From: Haplomitrium mnioides
Taxonomy: Eukaryota; Marchantiophyta; Haplomitriopsida; Calobryales
Assembly (NCBI GenBank): GCA_049999725.1
Contig: JBNGIS010033957.1
Location: forward strand, 1 to 33,706
Length of the DNA: 33,706 nucleotides
Direction of reading: 5' to 3'
In this document: piece after piece, positions 10,561 through 21,100 of the stretch
How the letters are laid out: each line of letters starts with the position of its first letter
Position numbering within the stretch: position 1 is the first letter of the stretch
Notes under the pieces: generated by a model
Told to the model about the DNA's origin: nothing
What the model saw: only the letters and a program-made list of their open reading frames with translations
The model's database searches: none
Translations under genes and position numbers: made by a program

Positions 10561-11714
10561 GTCTAGCTAAATAGTTTGTTACTAGAGGGTGAATTACTCA
10601 ATTGAAGAGTTAGAAGTGAAAATTTGTGTTACTTGAAGGTTTTGAGTAGGGAGAACCTCTTGAGTATATCCTCTAAGCTTTCAATCAAGGAGAGCATGCT
10701 TTTTGAGCTGAAAAACAGCCAATGATCATCTTCAAAGTTTTTGATCGAGCAGATTGGGTATAATTGCAAGTGAGTATATGGGTAGTCTAGTCTCTATAAG
10801 GCTTGATTTAGGCGCATTTAGTCATTACCATGTAGCTCTTTCCCTTACAATGTTGTTTCTTTCTTGCTAATGTGAGTCGAACTAGGATCAAGTTTCAAGT
10901 TGAGTGTGGAAAAGCTCCACTACTTCCTCACTATCACTATGTCATCTTTAGAGTCCAGAGCTATGGCTGGGACCTCATCAATGTGTGATCCTTGAGGTCC
11001 AAAGCTATGGCTAAAACCTCATAGCAAGTCTTATCAAAGATGAACATGAAGGAAATGTGGGAATAGGGGATGAGAGAGGTGATCATGATTCCATGCTTCG
11101 GGTGAGCATCTACAACACCAAACAAAAAAATATGGTATGCTAAAAAATATGCTATATTTCTCATCAGCAACTTCAATAGTAAACGTTAGCAAAGCAAAAG
11201 CTCGTACATCAAGCTCATGGGCTCTAAGTCAATTGATGAGAATAAGCATTTGAGAGAGTAAGGAGAGGGGATAAGGTCGGAAATCAAGAGGAGACGAATG
11301 TATTTGTAGATGAACTCTCTACCCACCATTGCTTGACAATGGTACCTTCTAATTTGAGGGCATGCAATTCTTTGTGAGCTGTCCATTCCATCAAGTTGTT
11401 TGGGAATTCTATCGCCCAAACTTTCATTTTCTCTCTGTGATTGCTCTCTTCAAAAGACAAAAGACTCAAAGTAAGAGGACAAATTTCAATACAAGGGCTC
11501 TTGGCAATCCATCGACATAGCTCAACCAAAACAGAGGGTATGCTTATGGCTAGACAAACCCAAGAATTGATCCTTAGCTAGAGCTTAGAACATTACATTT
11601 AACGTGTACCTTTCCAACAGATCTCTCTTTGTGATGTGCTGAGTTGAGGCACATCTACAGAATATGAGATCCTCTCTCTTCATTTCTTCAAGCAAGGGTA
11701 GGGTACTATGGAAG
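10561..11714. other. no recognised gene
   Basis: Minus-strand frames of 71-81 residues (10961-11176, 11186-11419, 11284-11529) overlap or nearly abut and could be pieces of one decayed gene. The piece at 11284-11529 has a reasonably protein-like composition with several Trp and Cys, but I recognise no family. On the plus strand the phrase AAAGCTATGGCTAAAACCTCAT near 11000 partly repeats AGAGCTATGGCTGGGACCTCAT near 10960. The segment ends at the CTCCC target duplication of the gypsy element. Confidence 0.45.
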
Positions 11715-11719
11715 CTCCC

Positions 11720-12109
11720 TATAAAAGAATCTCAAAGACCAAATCCAAATTAGTAAGAACTCATGGTGAACTCTAATAATGTTCTTCAACCAAAAGCAAC
11801 TCAAGGTCCAAGCTACGACCAAGAGTGCAAGCAAAAGCCAAGCAACCAAAGAACCCAAGTGATTCAAAGGAAACTCCAGAATGAGGAGTGGGGCTAAAAA
11901 GCCCTTCTATTTATACAAGAGAAGAGGGTGTCTTCCCTCTTTCTTCACTTACAAGTCACTTCTAATTTCAGCCCTAAAGGTGACTCTCTACCAAAAGTTA
12001 CTTCAAAGACAAGTAATCCAATATTAACCCTAAAAGTGACTCACTACCACTTCCTTCACTTCTCTCTATTTTCTTATAAACAGCACAACCTTATGTTTGT
12101 ACTATTACA
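11720..12109 (-). repeat. 3' LTR of the gypsy element
   Basis: 390 bp. On the minus strand it begins TGTAATAGTACAAAC and ends TTTTATA, where the partner LTR keeps TTTTACA. It contains a TATA-like stretch, TATTTATACAAG on the plus strand near 11910, which reads CTTGTATAAATA in element sense. It aligns along its whole length with 16252-16640. Confidence 0.93.
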
Positions 12110-12199
12110 TAATCACCGCCTTCTAGTCGACGATGTCCTTGTCATTGCCGCAACTTTCAAAAATTTTAGTAGCTTCTTGAGCATTATCAAGATTTGAAG

Positions 12200-12315
12200 A
12201 AGGTTCCTAAGTAGCATCATGAAGTGGATAGCCTTTCCACAAAACCTTGTATTGAACTTGTGGATGTCGCCCTCACTTGATAACTTTTTTCGCCAAAATA
12301 CAGTCTACTTCAAAT
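12200..12315 (-). pseudogene. chromodomain of the gypsy integrase
   Basis: Past the stop at 12273, the same minus-strand frame continues as VQYKVLWKGYPLHDAT, a stop at 12207-12209, then EPS. Together with EVDCILAKKVIK before it, this is the chromodomain pattern (KWKGY...TWEP). Both stops fall where Trp is expected (TGA after IK, TAG for TWEP). Chromodomains on chromoviral integrases direct insertion to marked chromatin. Confidence 0.8.
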
Positions 12316-13620
12316 TCTTTATAATCATCAAGAACAATGGCCGAAGGAGGAAATTGAACATGATTTGGAAAAGAAGATGGACTAGGAACAAAAAGATTAA
12401 GCTTAGACACATGGAACACGGGATGAATCTTCATATGAAGAGGAAGATCAAGTTTATAAGCAACGGGAGAAATAACCTGAGAAATAGAGAAAGGACCAAT
12501 CCAAGCATGAGATAACTTATGGACTTGAGTATCTATAGACAATGGAAGATTATGAGTGGATAACATAACTTGGTCACCTAAAACATAAGAGCAATCATGA
12601 CGATGTTTATTGGCAAAATGTTTTGGCCAATTTTGAGCAATAACAAGATGGTTTTTGGCATCTTGCAACGAGGAAGATAAACGAGACAAAAAGGTAGAAA
12701 GACTGGGAACATTGGAAGATGAAGGAGAAAGCAAACCATCGGGAACAAGAGGATGTTGACCAAAATTAAGAAAGAAAGGAGAAAAGCTAGTAGTTGCTTG
12801 TTTGGAGTTGTTGTATGCAAACTCCACATCTGGTAAAAAACTATCCCAATCCATATGATGAACATTGATAAACACTCAAAGCATATCCTCCATAGTGCCC
12901 ATCTGTTTGAGGATGATACGCCATAGACATAGATAGTTTGGTACCCAAAATTGTGAATAACTCTTGCCAAAACTTCCCAGTAAATCATGGATCTCTATCA
13001 GATATAAGTACCTTTGGCATTCCATGATATCGAAAGACTGTATCAAAATAAATCTTTGCCAATTGTGGAGCATCCACCGTATCCATTGTCGGTGCTAGAT
13101 GAATTTTCTTGCTTAGCTTATCCACAAACACCACAATGGTCGTAAACCCACGAGGTGTGGTTGGAAGCAAAGTGATAAGATCCAAACTTACATGTTCCCA
13201 CTGAGCAGTAGGAATCAATAATGGTTGCAGAAGACCAGCTGGTTTTTGATTTGAAGCCTTGTTTCATTGACAACTTTCACAAGAACGAACAAAGCCACAA
13301 ACATCTCGAGCTAGGTTTGGCCACCACCAAGTCCGTTGAAGCAACTCTATAGTCTTGTCTACTCTAAGATGCCCAGAAATCAGAATATCATGTGCTTCTT
13401 GTAAACGAGCCATTCAAAGTGCATCATCTTGATGAACATATATTTGATGGCCTTAATAGAGAATACTATACTGAATGGAAAAGGTATGATACTCACTATC
13501 TTGGACTGCCAAACGTGCTCTAATAAGAGTAAAGAAGGCGTCTTCTTGTAACTTTTGTCGAAAGCCGTTACTGGTTGCTTCATCAAGATGTAATATACTA
13601 GCATTTGCTATCTCTAGTGT
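12273..13620 (-). pseudogene. gypsy integrase
   Basis: The H2C2 zinc-finger region is readable but broken around 13250-13600. The core appears at 13218-12985: WEHVSLDLITLLP carries the first Asp, and VLISDRDP carries the second. Next comes AYHPQTDG near 12890, but the usual QTER segment with the catalytic Glu seems lost at a frame change. The C-terminal domain occupies 12875-12273 (EFAYNNSKQATT, SYVLGDQVMLST, HPVFHVSKLNLFV). It would be inactive even if translated. Confidence 0.88.
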
Positions 13621-13722
13621 ATTTATTCGATGATCCAGTCTTCAAGACAATGCACCAAGAATAGTGTGGAACCTTCTTGGCTTGTACTCCAACTTGAAAT
13701 CAAAGAGTTGTAGTTGATCTTC

Positions 13723-14298
13723 CTATTGATGATGACGACTTGTCATATTTTCCAAGTGGATTGCTTGAAGCAATGGCTTGTGGTCTATGTGCATAAGTAT
13801 AGGTTTGCCCAAAAGATAATGTCTCCACACCTTGGTAGCACAAACCATTGCTAATTGCTCTCGATCTCTTGCAGAACAATTTCTCTCTGTCTCATTCAAT
13901 CGACGTGACATGAATGCAATTGGATGAAGTCCATCCTCAAACTCTTGTTGTAAAACCGCTCCAATAGCAAAATTAGAAACATCAAAATCAACTATACAAC
14001 GCCTCTTTAGATCATATGGTTGTAGAATTGAACGAGATGTCACTGCATCCTTGAGTTGTTGAAATGCCACTTGCTCCTTGGTCGTCCATTTGAACTTTGC
14101 ATCCTTCCATAGTAAATCCGTAAGTGGTGCAGCAATATGAGCATAATAATGAATGAATCTTCGATAAAAACTTGCTAATCCATTAAAAGCTCGAACATCC
14201 TTTGCATCATTCAGTGTTGACCACTCTGCAATAGCCTTAATTTTCTCTTCCTCCATCTTGATGCCATCCTCAAACACTTTATGCCCTAGATAAGCCAC
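13723..14298 (-). pseudogene. gypsy RT connection and RNase H
   Basis: A 191-residue open frame. It begins with the RT thumb/connection (AYLGHKVFEDGIKM, FNGLASFYRRFI, PLTDLLWKDAKFKWT). It continues with a Ty3-type RNase H: DFDVSNFAIGAVLQQ with a catalytic Asp, PIAFMSRRLNETERN, a Glu in AMVCATKVWRHYLLG-type context, and MHIDHKPLLQ. The usual YST before RNase H is shifted, but the fold landmarks are in order. Confidence 0.88.
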
Positions 14299-15228
14299 CT
14301 CTTGCTTCCAAAACTCACACTTAGAATTCTTGTAATAAAACTTCCAATTGCGTAGTCATTGTAGTACCTCCTTGAGATGAGCACGATGCTCAACTTCATT
14401 TTTACTAAAGATAAGTATATCGTCCAAAAATAGCAACACTAACTTATCCAATAACCCATCAAAAACTCAATGAAATTGATCTATAAATATCACCGGAGCA
14501 TTAGTAAGACCAAATGTAAGAACTTTCCACTCAAAATGCCCATACCTTGTGCGAAAAGCTGTCTTTGGTACATCACTTGGCTTGATTGGAATTTGCCAAT
14601 AGCCACTTCAAAGATCCAACTTAGAAAAGAATCGTACACCATTCAATTGATCCAACAAATCATCAATACGAGGTAGAAGATATGCATTCTTCACTGTTTG
14701 ATTGTTTAATCCTCGATAATCTGTACAAAGACGAAATCCACTATTTTTCTTTGGTACAAAGAATACTGGAGCTCCCCAAAGAGAAGTAATGTGTTGAATG
14801 AAATCCTTCGCAAGAAGATCTGTCAATGTCTTTTGAAGCTCCTCTAATTCTTGTGGTGATAGCCGATATATACGTCGATTATAAAGAGTGCTTCCCGGTA
14901 TTAACTCAATCGAAAAAGGCATTCTTCGATCGTCTGGTAACCCCTTTGGCAAATCCTCTGGAAATACATCCGCAAACTCTTTCAAAAGATCATCTATCAT
15001 TAAGGTAGGCACACCTTTTCCCCCCTCCTTACTCAAGTCCATAAAGGGCTTAATCCAAACAACAAAGACATGCAACTCTTGCGTCACTGAATTAACATGT
15101 TGATCTGATTTAGGCTTCTTCACCAATGGTGTCGAACACCCCAAAAGAAATTTCTTACCTTGTAAGGTAACTTGAATTTGTCGTTTTCCCCAATCAAATT
15201 GAGCAGACCTTTCTTCAAGCAAGGGCAA
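14299..15228 (-). pseudogene. gypsy reverse transcriptase
   Basis: The frame 15228-14608 carries the RT fingers: [33 protein letters not shown] and [14 protein letters not shown], ending in FFSKLDL. After a frame break, the palm motif FLDDILIFS is readable around 14405-14430, so the catalytic Asp pair survives. Linkage to gag-PR is through broken frames. This is the best-preserved RT of the gypsy copies in the window and served to recognise the others. Confidence 0.9.
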
Positions 15229-15246
15229 TCCTAAAATGATATCATA

Positions 15247-15509
15247 TTATATAGGTGCAATAACAAATTGCATAGAATACGTATACTCTTTTCTAATCTT
15301 TAGAAGGAATGTCTTTTCAAAGCAAAACACATCATGTTTTTGGCCATCAACCATAGTCACAACACTCCCTTTGATAGGCCTATATTTTGCTTTGATTATC
15401 TTAGCAAAACGTAGTGATATAAAATTTTCAGAACTCCCACTATCAACCAACATTCTACAAAAGTGCTCTTCAATCATACCATCAAGATAGAACAAGGTAT
15501 CTCGAATTC
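15247..15509 (-). pseudogene. gypsy aspartic protease
   Basis: This is the C-terminal part of the 186-residue frame that starts at 15807. The active-site motif is LVDSGSSENFIS with the catalytic Asp at about 15444, where DSGATHNFIS-like sequence is usual. It is followed by VTMVDGQKHDVFCFEKTFLL. The catalytic DSG triad is kept, but the frame ends at 15247, before RT. Confidence 0.8.
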
Positions 15510-16221
15510 TTGTTGGAATTTTAATTCTATTTGAGCTTGCAAAGTTTGGAAAACGTTGTTTGAATGGTTGAGGACAAGATCTAACTTCTGTAGCCGTGAC
15601 TAATGAGTCATGCCGCTCCGCCATACGCATTGCTTCTTCTAATTGAGTAAGCTCTTTCATAGTAACTTCTATTCTCGTACGAGGCTTCAATCCCCGAACA
15701 AAGCGGTCTAGTACTTCTTCTTCTCTTATATCAAGAATTTGTATAATTGTATCTTGAAAATGTGTCACATAACTTCTCACTGTACCAAGTGGATTCAATT
15801 CGACCAATCGATCTCTTGCTACTTTTGAAACATTTACAACCCTAAATCTTGAAATCGCTCCTTCTTTGAACTCATGCCAAGAAACAATATGAGCAACAAA
15901 TCCACGTTGTGCTTGTTCTATTTAATGTCTCCACCAAGTTTTTGCAACTCCTTCTAATTGGTTTGCCACAAATAGAATTTGCTGACTATCCTCTCTAATG
16001 TTTGTAGCTTCAAAATATTGTTCACAATCAAAAATAAAGTTCTCACAAGCACCACAAGTTACCTTTCTATCATATGCTTTTGGTGTTGGAAATCGTCTAT
16101 AACTCTCTTCTTCTCGAAACATTGCTCTTTCTTTTATTCCCACTTCCAAAAGGCATGAAAGATGTTCAAGTCATTGTTCCATTGCTTGAATCACCTCTTC
16201 TTGACTCTCCATGTAGCTCAT
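15510..16221 (-). pseudogene. gypsy gag
   Basis: The likely start is the ATG at 16221, just after the PBS (MSYMESQEEVIQAMEQ), but a TGA follows within 20 codons. Beyond it the frame at 16149-15922 carries the retrotransposon gag landmarks FDCEQYFEA and LEGVAKTWW. A further frame from 15807 gives VRSYVTHFQDTI and LDRFVRGLKP, as in the C-terminal half of gypsy gag. The usual zinc knuckle is not visible. Stops and a frameshift prevent a full product. Confidence 0.8.
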
Positions 16222-16230
16222 ACCAAAAAT

Positions 16231-16250
16231 GAACCGTGGCTCTAATATCA
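16231..16250 (-). other. primer-binding site, initiator Met-tRNA type
   Basis: Directly inside the 5' LTR, in element sense, the sequence is TTGATATTAGAGCCACGG. It differs from the usual plant TGGTATCAGAGC primer-binding sequence by two transitions. Gag's start codon follows closely at 16221. Confidence 0.8.
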
Positions 16251-16251
16251 A

Positions 16252-16640
16252 TGTAAAAGAATCTCAAAGACAAAATCCAAATAGTAAGAACTCATGGTAA
16301 ACTCTAATAGAGTTCTTCAACCAAAAGCAACTCAAGGTCCAAGCTACAACCAAGAGTGCAAGCAAAAGCCAAGTAACCAAAGAACCCAAGTGATTCGAGA
16401 GAAACTCCAGAATGAAGAGTGGGGCTAAGAAGCCCTTCTATTTATACAAGAGAAGAAGATGTCTTCCCTCTTTCTTCACTTACAAGCCACTTCTAATTTC
16501 AGCCCTAAAGGTGACTCTCTACCAAAAGTGACTTTGAAGACAAGTAATCCAATCTTAACCATAAAAGTGATTCACTACTACTTCATTCACTCCTCTCTAT
16601 TTTATGATAAATAACACAACCTTATGTTTGTACTATTACA
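16252..16640 (-). repeat. 5' LTR of the gypsy element
   Basis: 389 bp. In element sense it runs from TGTAATAGTACAAAC to GATTCTTTTACA, the canonical TG...CA ends. The TATA-like CTTGTATAAATA near 16450 and the following transcript leader are shared with the other LTR. Confidence 0.93.
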
Positions 16641-16645
16641 CTCCC

Positions 16646-17754
16646 TTGGCCGTGTGCTAATATTTTCCACTTGCTTAAGATGGATTGTAGGAGGGGGAAA
16701 GTCGACTTGCATGAAAGAATGTTCATGATTTTGATAACGTGTAAGTGCACTCCTTGAATCAACAAAGTAACAAACCTTATAGACCAATTTAAGAATGAAG
16801 AGTCATTCATTTTTTGATTTTGATCTCTATATCTCAATGTAAATGCATACACAAAAATAAACTAGAGATTCAAACACATTAAGAAAGTTACCCGTTGATG
16901 TGAGTGAATACACAACAAAAGTTCCAACAAAAGAAAACCTATTACTAATAAATTCTAAATCTATTACTAAAATAGAGTTTATTATGTGTGGCAATTGGGA
17001 GTGGTTGTTGTGAATACTACCTTTCATACTCCTTTTTACCACCTTTCACCTTAAATAATGCCACAAGAACAACAAACACACCTCATAGAAATCGTGCCTC
17101 GTAAGAACAACAAGCAAACCTCATAGAAGTCATGCTTCGGAAGAACAACAAGCACACCTCGTAGAAATCACACCTCATAGAAATCGAGGCCGAAGCACAA
17201 CAACTTGATGTTAACTATGCATACAATTGCAGCTTTGTGTGCAGTTTGCATGGAGCATTTTCCTTAGGAAAGTTTATTTGTGTCATGTTAGAAAGTATAT
17301 GAACTACATGTTCAAAGGACTGCAACAAAAACGGCAAGACATAGTAAATTCAAATAGTCCACAATTTTATACACATTCCCATTAGTAGCTTATATCAAGT
17401 AACAAGTAGGCTCCTCTCCTTTGCAAGATTAAAGTACCCTAAGCCATAATTATAGTTCCTATGTGATCATTGTCTTTCAAATATAGTTCTTACGGCAAGA
17501 ATTTTTACAACAATAGTTACAAATATAACAATATTATCACAAAATTTAGTGTTTCTCCACCTTTATACATGGATGCTACCAGCTACATAAAATTGGTCAT
17601 TTTACTCACTAAATGATCAGAAGATTTAAAATTGCTTAAAAATAAAGAACCATAAAAGTATAAAACACTAATAACAAGTTTAAAAGGCATTCTAGAATTA
17701 ACTCCCTTTCATCTTTATTATCAATACATTAGTATGTAATATCAAGCTACTCAC
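16646..17754. other. spacer with one short tandem repeat
   Basis: No frame over 80 residues and no recognised homology. It holds the 38-bp triplicate at 17065-17178. The stretch 17179-17754 is AT-rich and shows nothing I can name. Confidence 0.6.
17065..17178 (+). repeat. 38-bp tandem repeat, 3 copies
   Basis: Three contiguous 38-bp units start at 17065, 17103 and 17141, each opening with AAGAACAACAA and containing CACCTCATAGAAATC or a one- to three-base variant. A partial fourth unit (AGAAATCGAGGCC) follows. Confidence 0.85.
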
Positions 17755-18015
17755 TTGAAAACCAGCCACCCCTGCATAATAGAAACACAACCTGCCCTGA
17801 CCTGGCTGGATTGATAGCCAGCAGATTCCCTTGCAGTCGGTCGATCCGATCTGGCTCACAGGTTGCCTTGCAATCCAATCCCATCCGCAAGCGATCTGAT
17901 CCCATCTGCCTGCTGGCGAGCGGCCGACCATGGGGGGCTGGGATCTTGGTGGGTCAGGTGAGCAGATCAAATTAATCACTCGCCCAACCCGAGATCCCAG
18001 CCCCCTGCGACCCAT
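17755..18015. repeat. GC-rich island with a foldback
   Basis: About 260 bp, markedly richer in G and C than everything around it and repeatedly containing GATC (for example CGATCCGATCTGG, GCGATCTGATCCCATC). Its right end folds back: GGGGGGCTGGGATCT at about 17932-17946 pairs with GAGATCCCAGCCCCC at about 17991-18005. It lies 165 bp or more past the stop codon of the PPR gene, in its 3' flank or 3' UTR. A short insertion (MITE-like) is possible; a minus-strand frame here (17698-18015) matches nothing I know. Confidence 0.6.
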
Positions 18016-18179
18016 GTTTACTTGAAAATAATTATTATGTCATGTGTCAAACTACTCTGAGAATTAATAATATGACACAACAAGTTGTCGATTTGTCCAG
18101 TAGAAGTGTCCTTCGATTTTGAAGACAACTCAGGTAAGAGTTAATTGAAAACTCTATTGCACTACTGCACACAAGGCAA

Positions 18180-21100
18180 CTACCAGTAATCTCTGCAAGA
18201 ACAAAGCCCATCCTGAAAGTGATGAAACCTGTTGGCATCTCTCACAATAATTTCCCGCCCTACTATTTTTGCCATTAACTTAGTGGCACTGTGGCAGTCA
18301 ACACACACCCTCAGATTTTTATAAATTCTAAGAGGAGTACCAGGTGCTGTGCTAAGTAACCCGAAGGCAATGGCAAGTTTCTCACTGTGGTGACACAAAC
18401 GAAATACCTTCTCTTCGTCCTCTACATCATGTAGCACAAATCGGGTATCTGGGACATACCCTGCCTCCTTCATCTGCTCTGATAATCTCTGCAGTTCTGC
18501 ATGTATTTCTCTTATTTGAGGATGAAACTGGTCATCAACAACAAATGAATGAACATGACTGTCCACCTCAATCCACGTACGGCCAGGCAGTTTCTTCACA
18601 CCCCTTTCCTTCCTCAACTCTTGAACCCTATCACTCTTATCCCACTGGCCAGCAGCTGCATAGATGTTTGATAGCAGCACATACCCTGCAGCACTGTTAG
18701 GGTCCAATTCAAGAATTTGTTGTGCTATACGCTTTCCCATCTCGACCTTTCCATGATTTCTACAGGCACCCAACAAGGCCATCAATGCAATACTATCCTT
18801 GCTAATTTTAGGTTCACTTCTAAGAAAATTCTCAGCTTCATCCAGACGACCTGCCCGACCCAGAAGATCAACCATGCAAGCGTAATGCTCTACTGTTGGC
18901 CAAACATCATAAACTGAGCCCATAGATTCAAACAATCGAATTCCTTCCTCTACAAAGCCTGCATGACTACAAGCTGAAAGAAGACAAGTAAAGGTCAACT
19001 CATCCATTTGAACACCACCACTATCATATTCTTGGAAAAGCTGTAAAGCTTGCTTCCCAAGACCATGCATTGCAAATCCACCAAGCATAGTATTCCATGA
19101 GACCACATCACGAGCAGGCATTTTCTGGAATATGCTTTCTGCATCAGCTATGCTCCCACATTTGGCATACATGTTCACAAGGCTATTCCCCACACGCAGA
19201 TTAGACTCACAACCACTTTCGATGACTTGTGTATGTACACGCCTCCCTTCTTCTAGTGCCATTATACTTGCACATGCTTTCAATACTAATACAAAGGTGA
19301 CAAAGTTTGGCTTCACCTCTTCTGCTTGCATTTGTCGATATAGTTCCAGTGCCTTTTGCCCTAAATCATAATTCACATACCCAGCAAGCATGGCACTCCA
19401 AGGTACGACATCATGAGTAGGAATTCTCTGGAATATGTTTTCTGCATCAGCTATGGCCCCACATTTGGCATACATATCCACAAGGGTAGATGCCACAAAC
19501 ACATCTAACTCACATCCACTTTCAATGACTTGCAAATGGACACGCCTCCCTTCTTCCAGAGCCATCATACTAGCACATGCTTTCAACACTAATACAAAGG
19601 TGACAGAATCTGGCTTGACCTCTTCTGTTTGCATTTGTCGGAAAAGATCCACTGCCTTTTGACCTAAGTCACAATTCACGTATCCAGCCAGCATGGCACC
19701 CCAAGAGACTACATCACGAGTAGGCATTCTCTGGAATATGCTTTCTGCATCAGCTATGGCCCCACATTTGGCATACACATCCACGAGGGTAGATGCCACA
19801 AACACATCTAACTCACATCCACTTTCAATGACTAGCATATGGATACGTCTTGCTTCTTCCAGGGCCATCATACTTGCACATGCTTTCAACACTAATACAA
19901 AGGTGACAGAATCTGGCTTGACCTCTTCTGCTTGCATTTGTCGGAACAGATTCACTGCCTTTTCACCTAAATCACAATGCACATATCCAGCCAACATGGC
20001 ATCCCAAGAGACTACATTACGAGTAGGCATTCTCTGGAATATGCTTTCTGCATCAGCTATGGCTCCACATTTGGCATACATATGCACCAGGGTAGATGCC
20101 ACAAACACATCAAACTCACATCCACTTTCAATGGCTTGCATATGGATACGCCTCCCTTCTTCCAGTGCCATCATACTTGCACATGATTTCAACACTAATA
20201 CAAAGGAGACAGAATCTGGCTTGACCTCTTCTGCTTGCATTTGTCGGAATAGATTCACTGCCTTTTCACCTAAATCACAATTCACATATCCAGCCAGCAT
20301 GCCACCCCAAGAGACTACATCACGAGTAGGCATTCTCTGGAATACGCTTTCTGCATCACTTATGCTCCCACATTTGGCATACATGTTCACAAGGCCATTC
20401 CCCACAAGCACATCAGACTCACAACCACTTTCAATGACTTGTGTATGGACACGCCTTCCTTCTTCCAGGGCCATCATACTTGCACACGCTTTCAGCACTA
20501 ATACAAAGGTGACAGAGTTTGGCGTGACCTCCTCTGCTTGCATCTGTCGGAATAAGTTTAATGCCTTTTGACCTAAATCACAATTCACATATCCAGCAAG
20601 CATGGCACTCCAAGAGACTACATCACGAGTAGGCATTCTCTGGAATACGCTTTCTGCATCAGCTATGGCCCCACATTTGGCATACATGTTAACAAGGCTA
20701 TTCCCCACAAGCACATCAGACTTATAGCAACTTTCAATGGCTTGTGTATGGACACGCCTTCCTTCTTCCAGAGCGATCATACTTGCACACGCTTTCAGCA
20801 CTAATACAAAGGTGACACAGTTTGGCGTCACGTTTTCTGCTTGCATTTGTCGGAATAGTCTTAATGCCTTTTGACCTAAATCGCAATTCACATATCCAGC
20901 AAGCATGGCACTCCACGAGACTACATCACGTGTAGGCATTCTCTGGAATACACTTTCTGCATCCCCTATGCTGCCGCATTTGGCATACATGTTCACGAGG
21001 CTATTCCCGACAAACAGGTCAGACTCAAAACCACTTTGAATTATCTGTGCATGGACATGTTTACCTTGGCCAAGCGCTTTTAAACTGGCACATGCCTTGA

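Larger units (their letters stand above)
11720..16640 (-). mobile_element. complete but inactive Ty3/gypsy chromovirus
   Basis: A 4.9-kb minus-strand element with LTRs at 11720-12109 and 16252-16640. It is flanked by a perfect 5-bp target duplication, CTCCC at 11715-11719 and 16641-16645. Internal order on the minus strand is PBS, gag, protease, reverse transcriptase, RNase H, integrase, chromodomain, which is the Ty3/gypsy order. The C-terminal chromodomain puts it among the chromoviruses. The LTRs have clearly diverged and every domain carries stops or frameshifts, so it cannot move by itself. Confidence 0.93.

Noticed and set aside
11928-12515. Two plus-strand ORFs of 89 and 98 residues
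   Set aside because: They overlap the gypsy LTR and, antisense, the integrase tail and chromodomain.
19693-20571. 292-residue plus-strand ORF
   Set aside because: It is antisense to the repeated PPR triplets, and its own repeats simply mirror the 303-bp units. No independent signal supports a gene.
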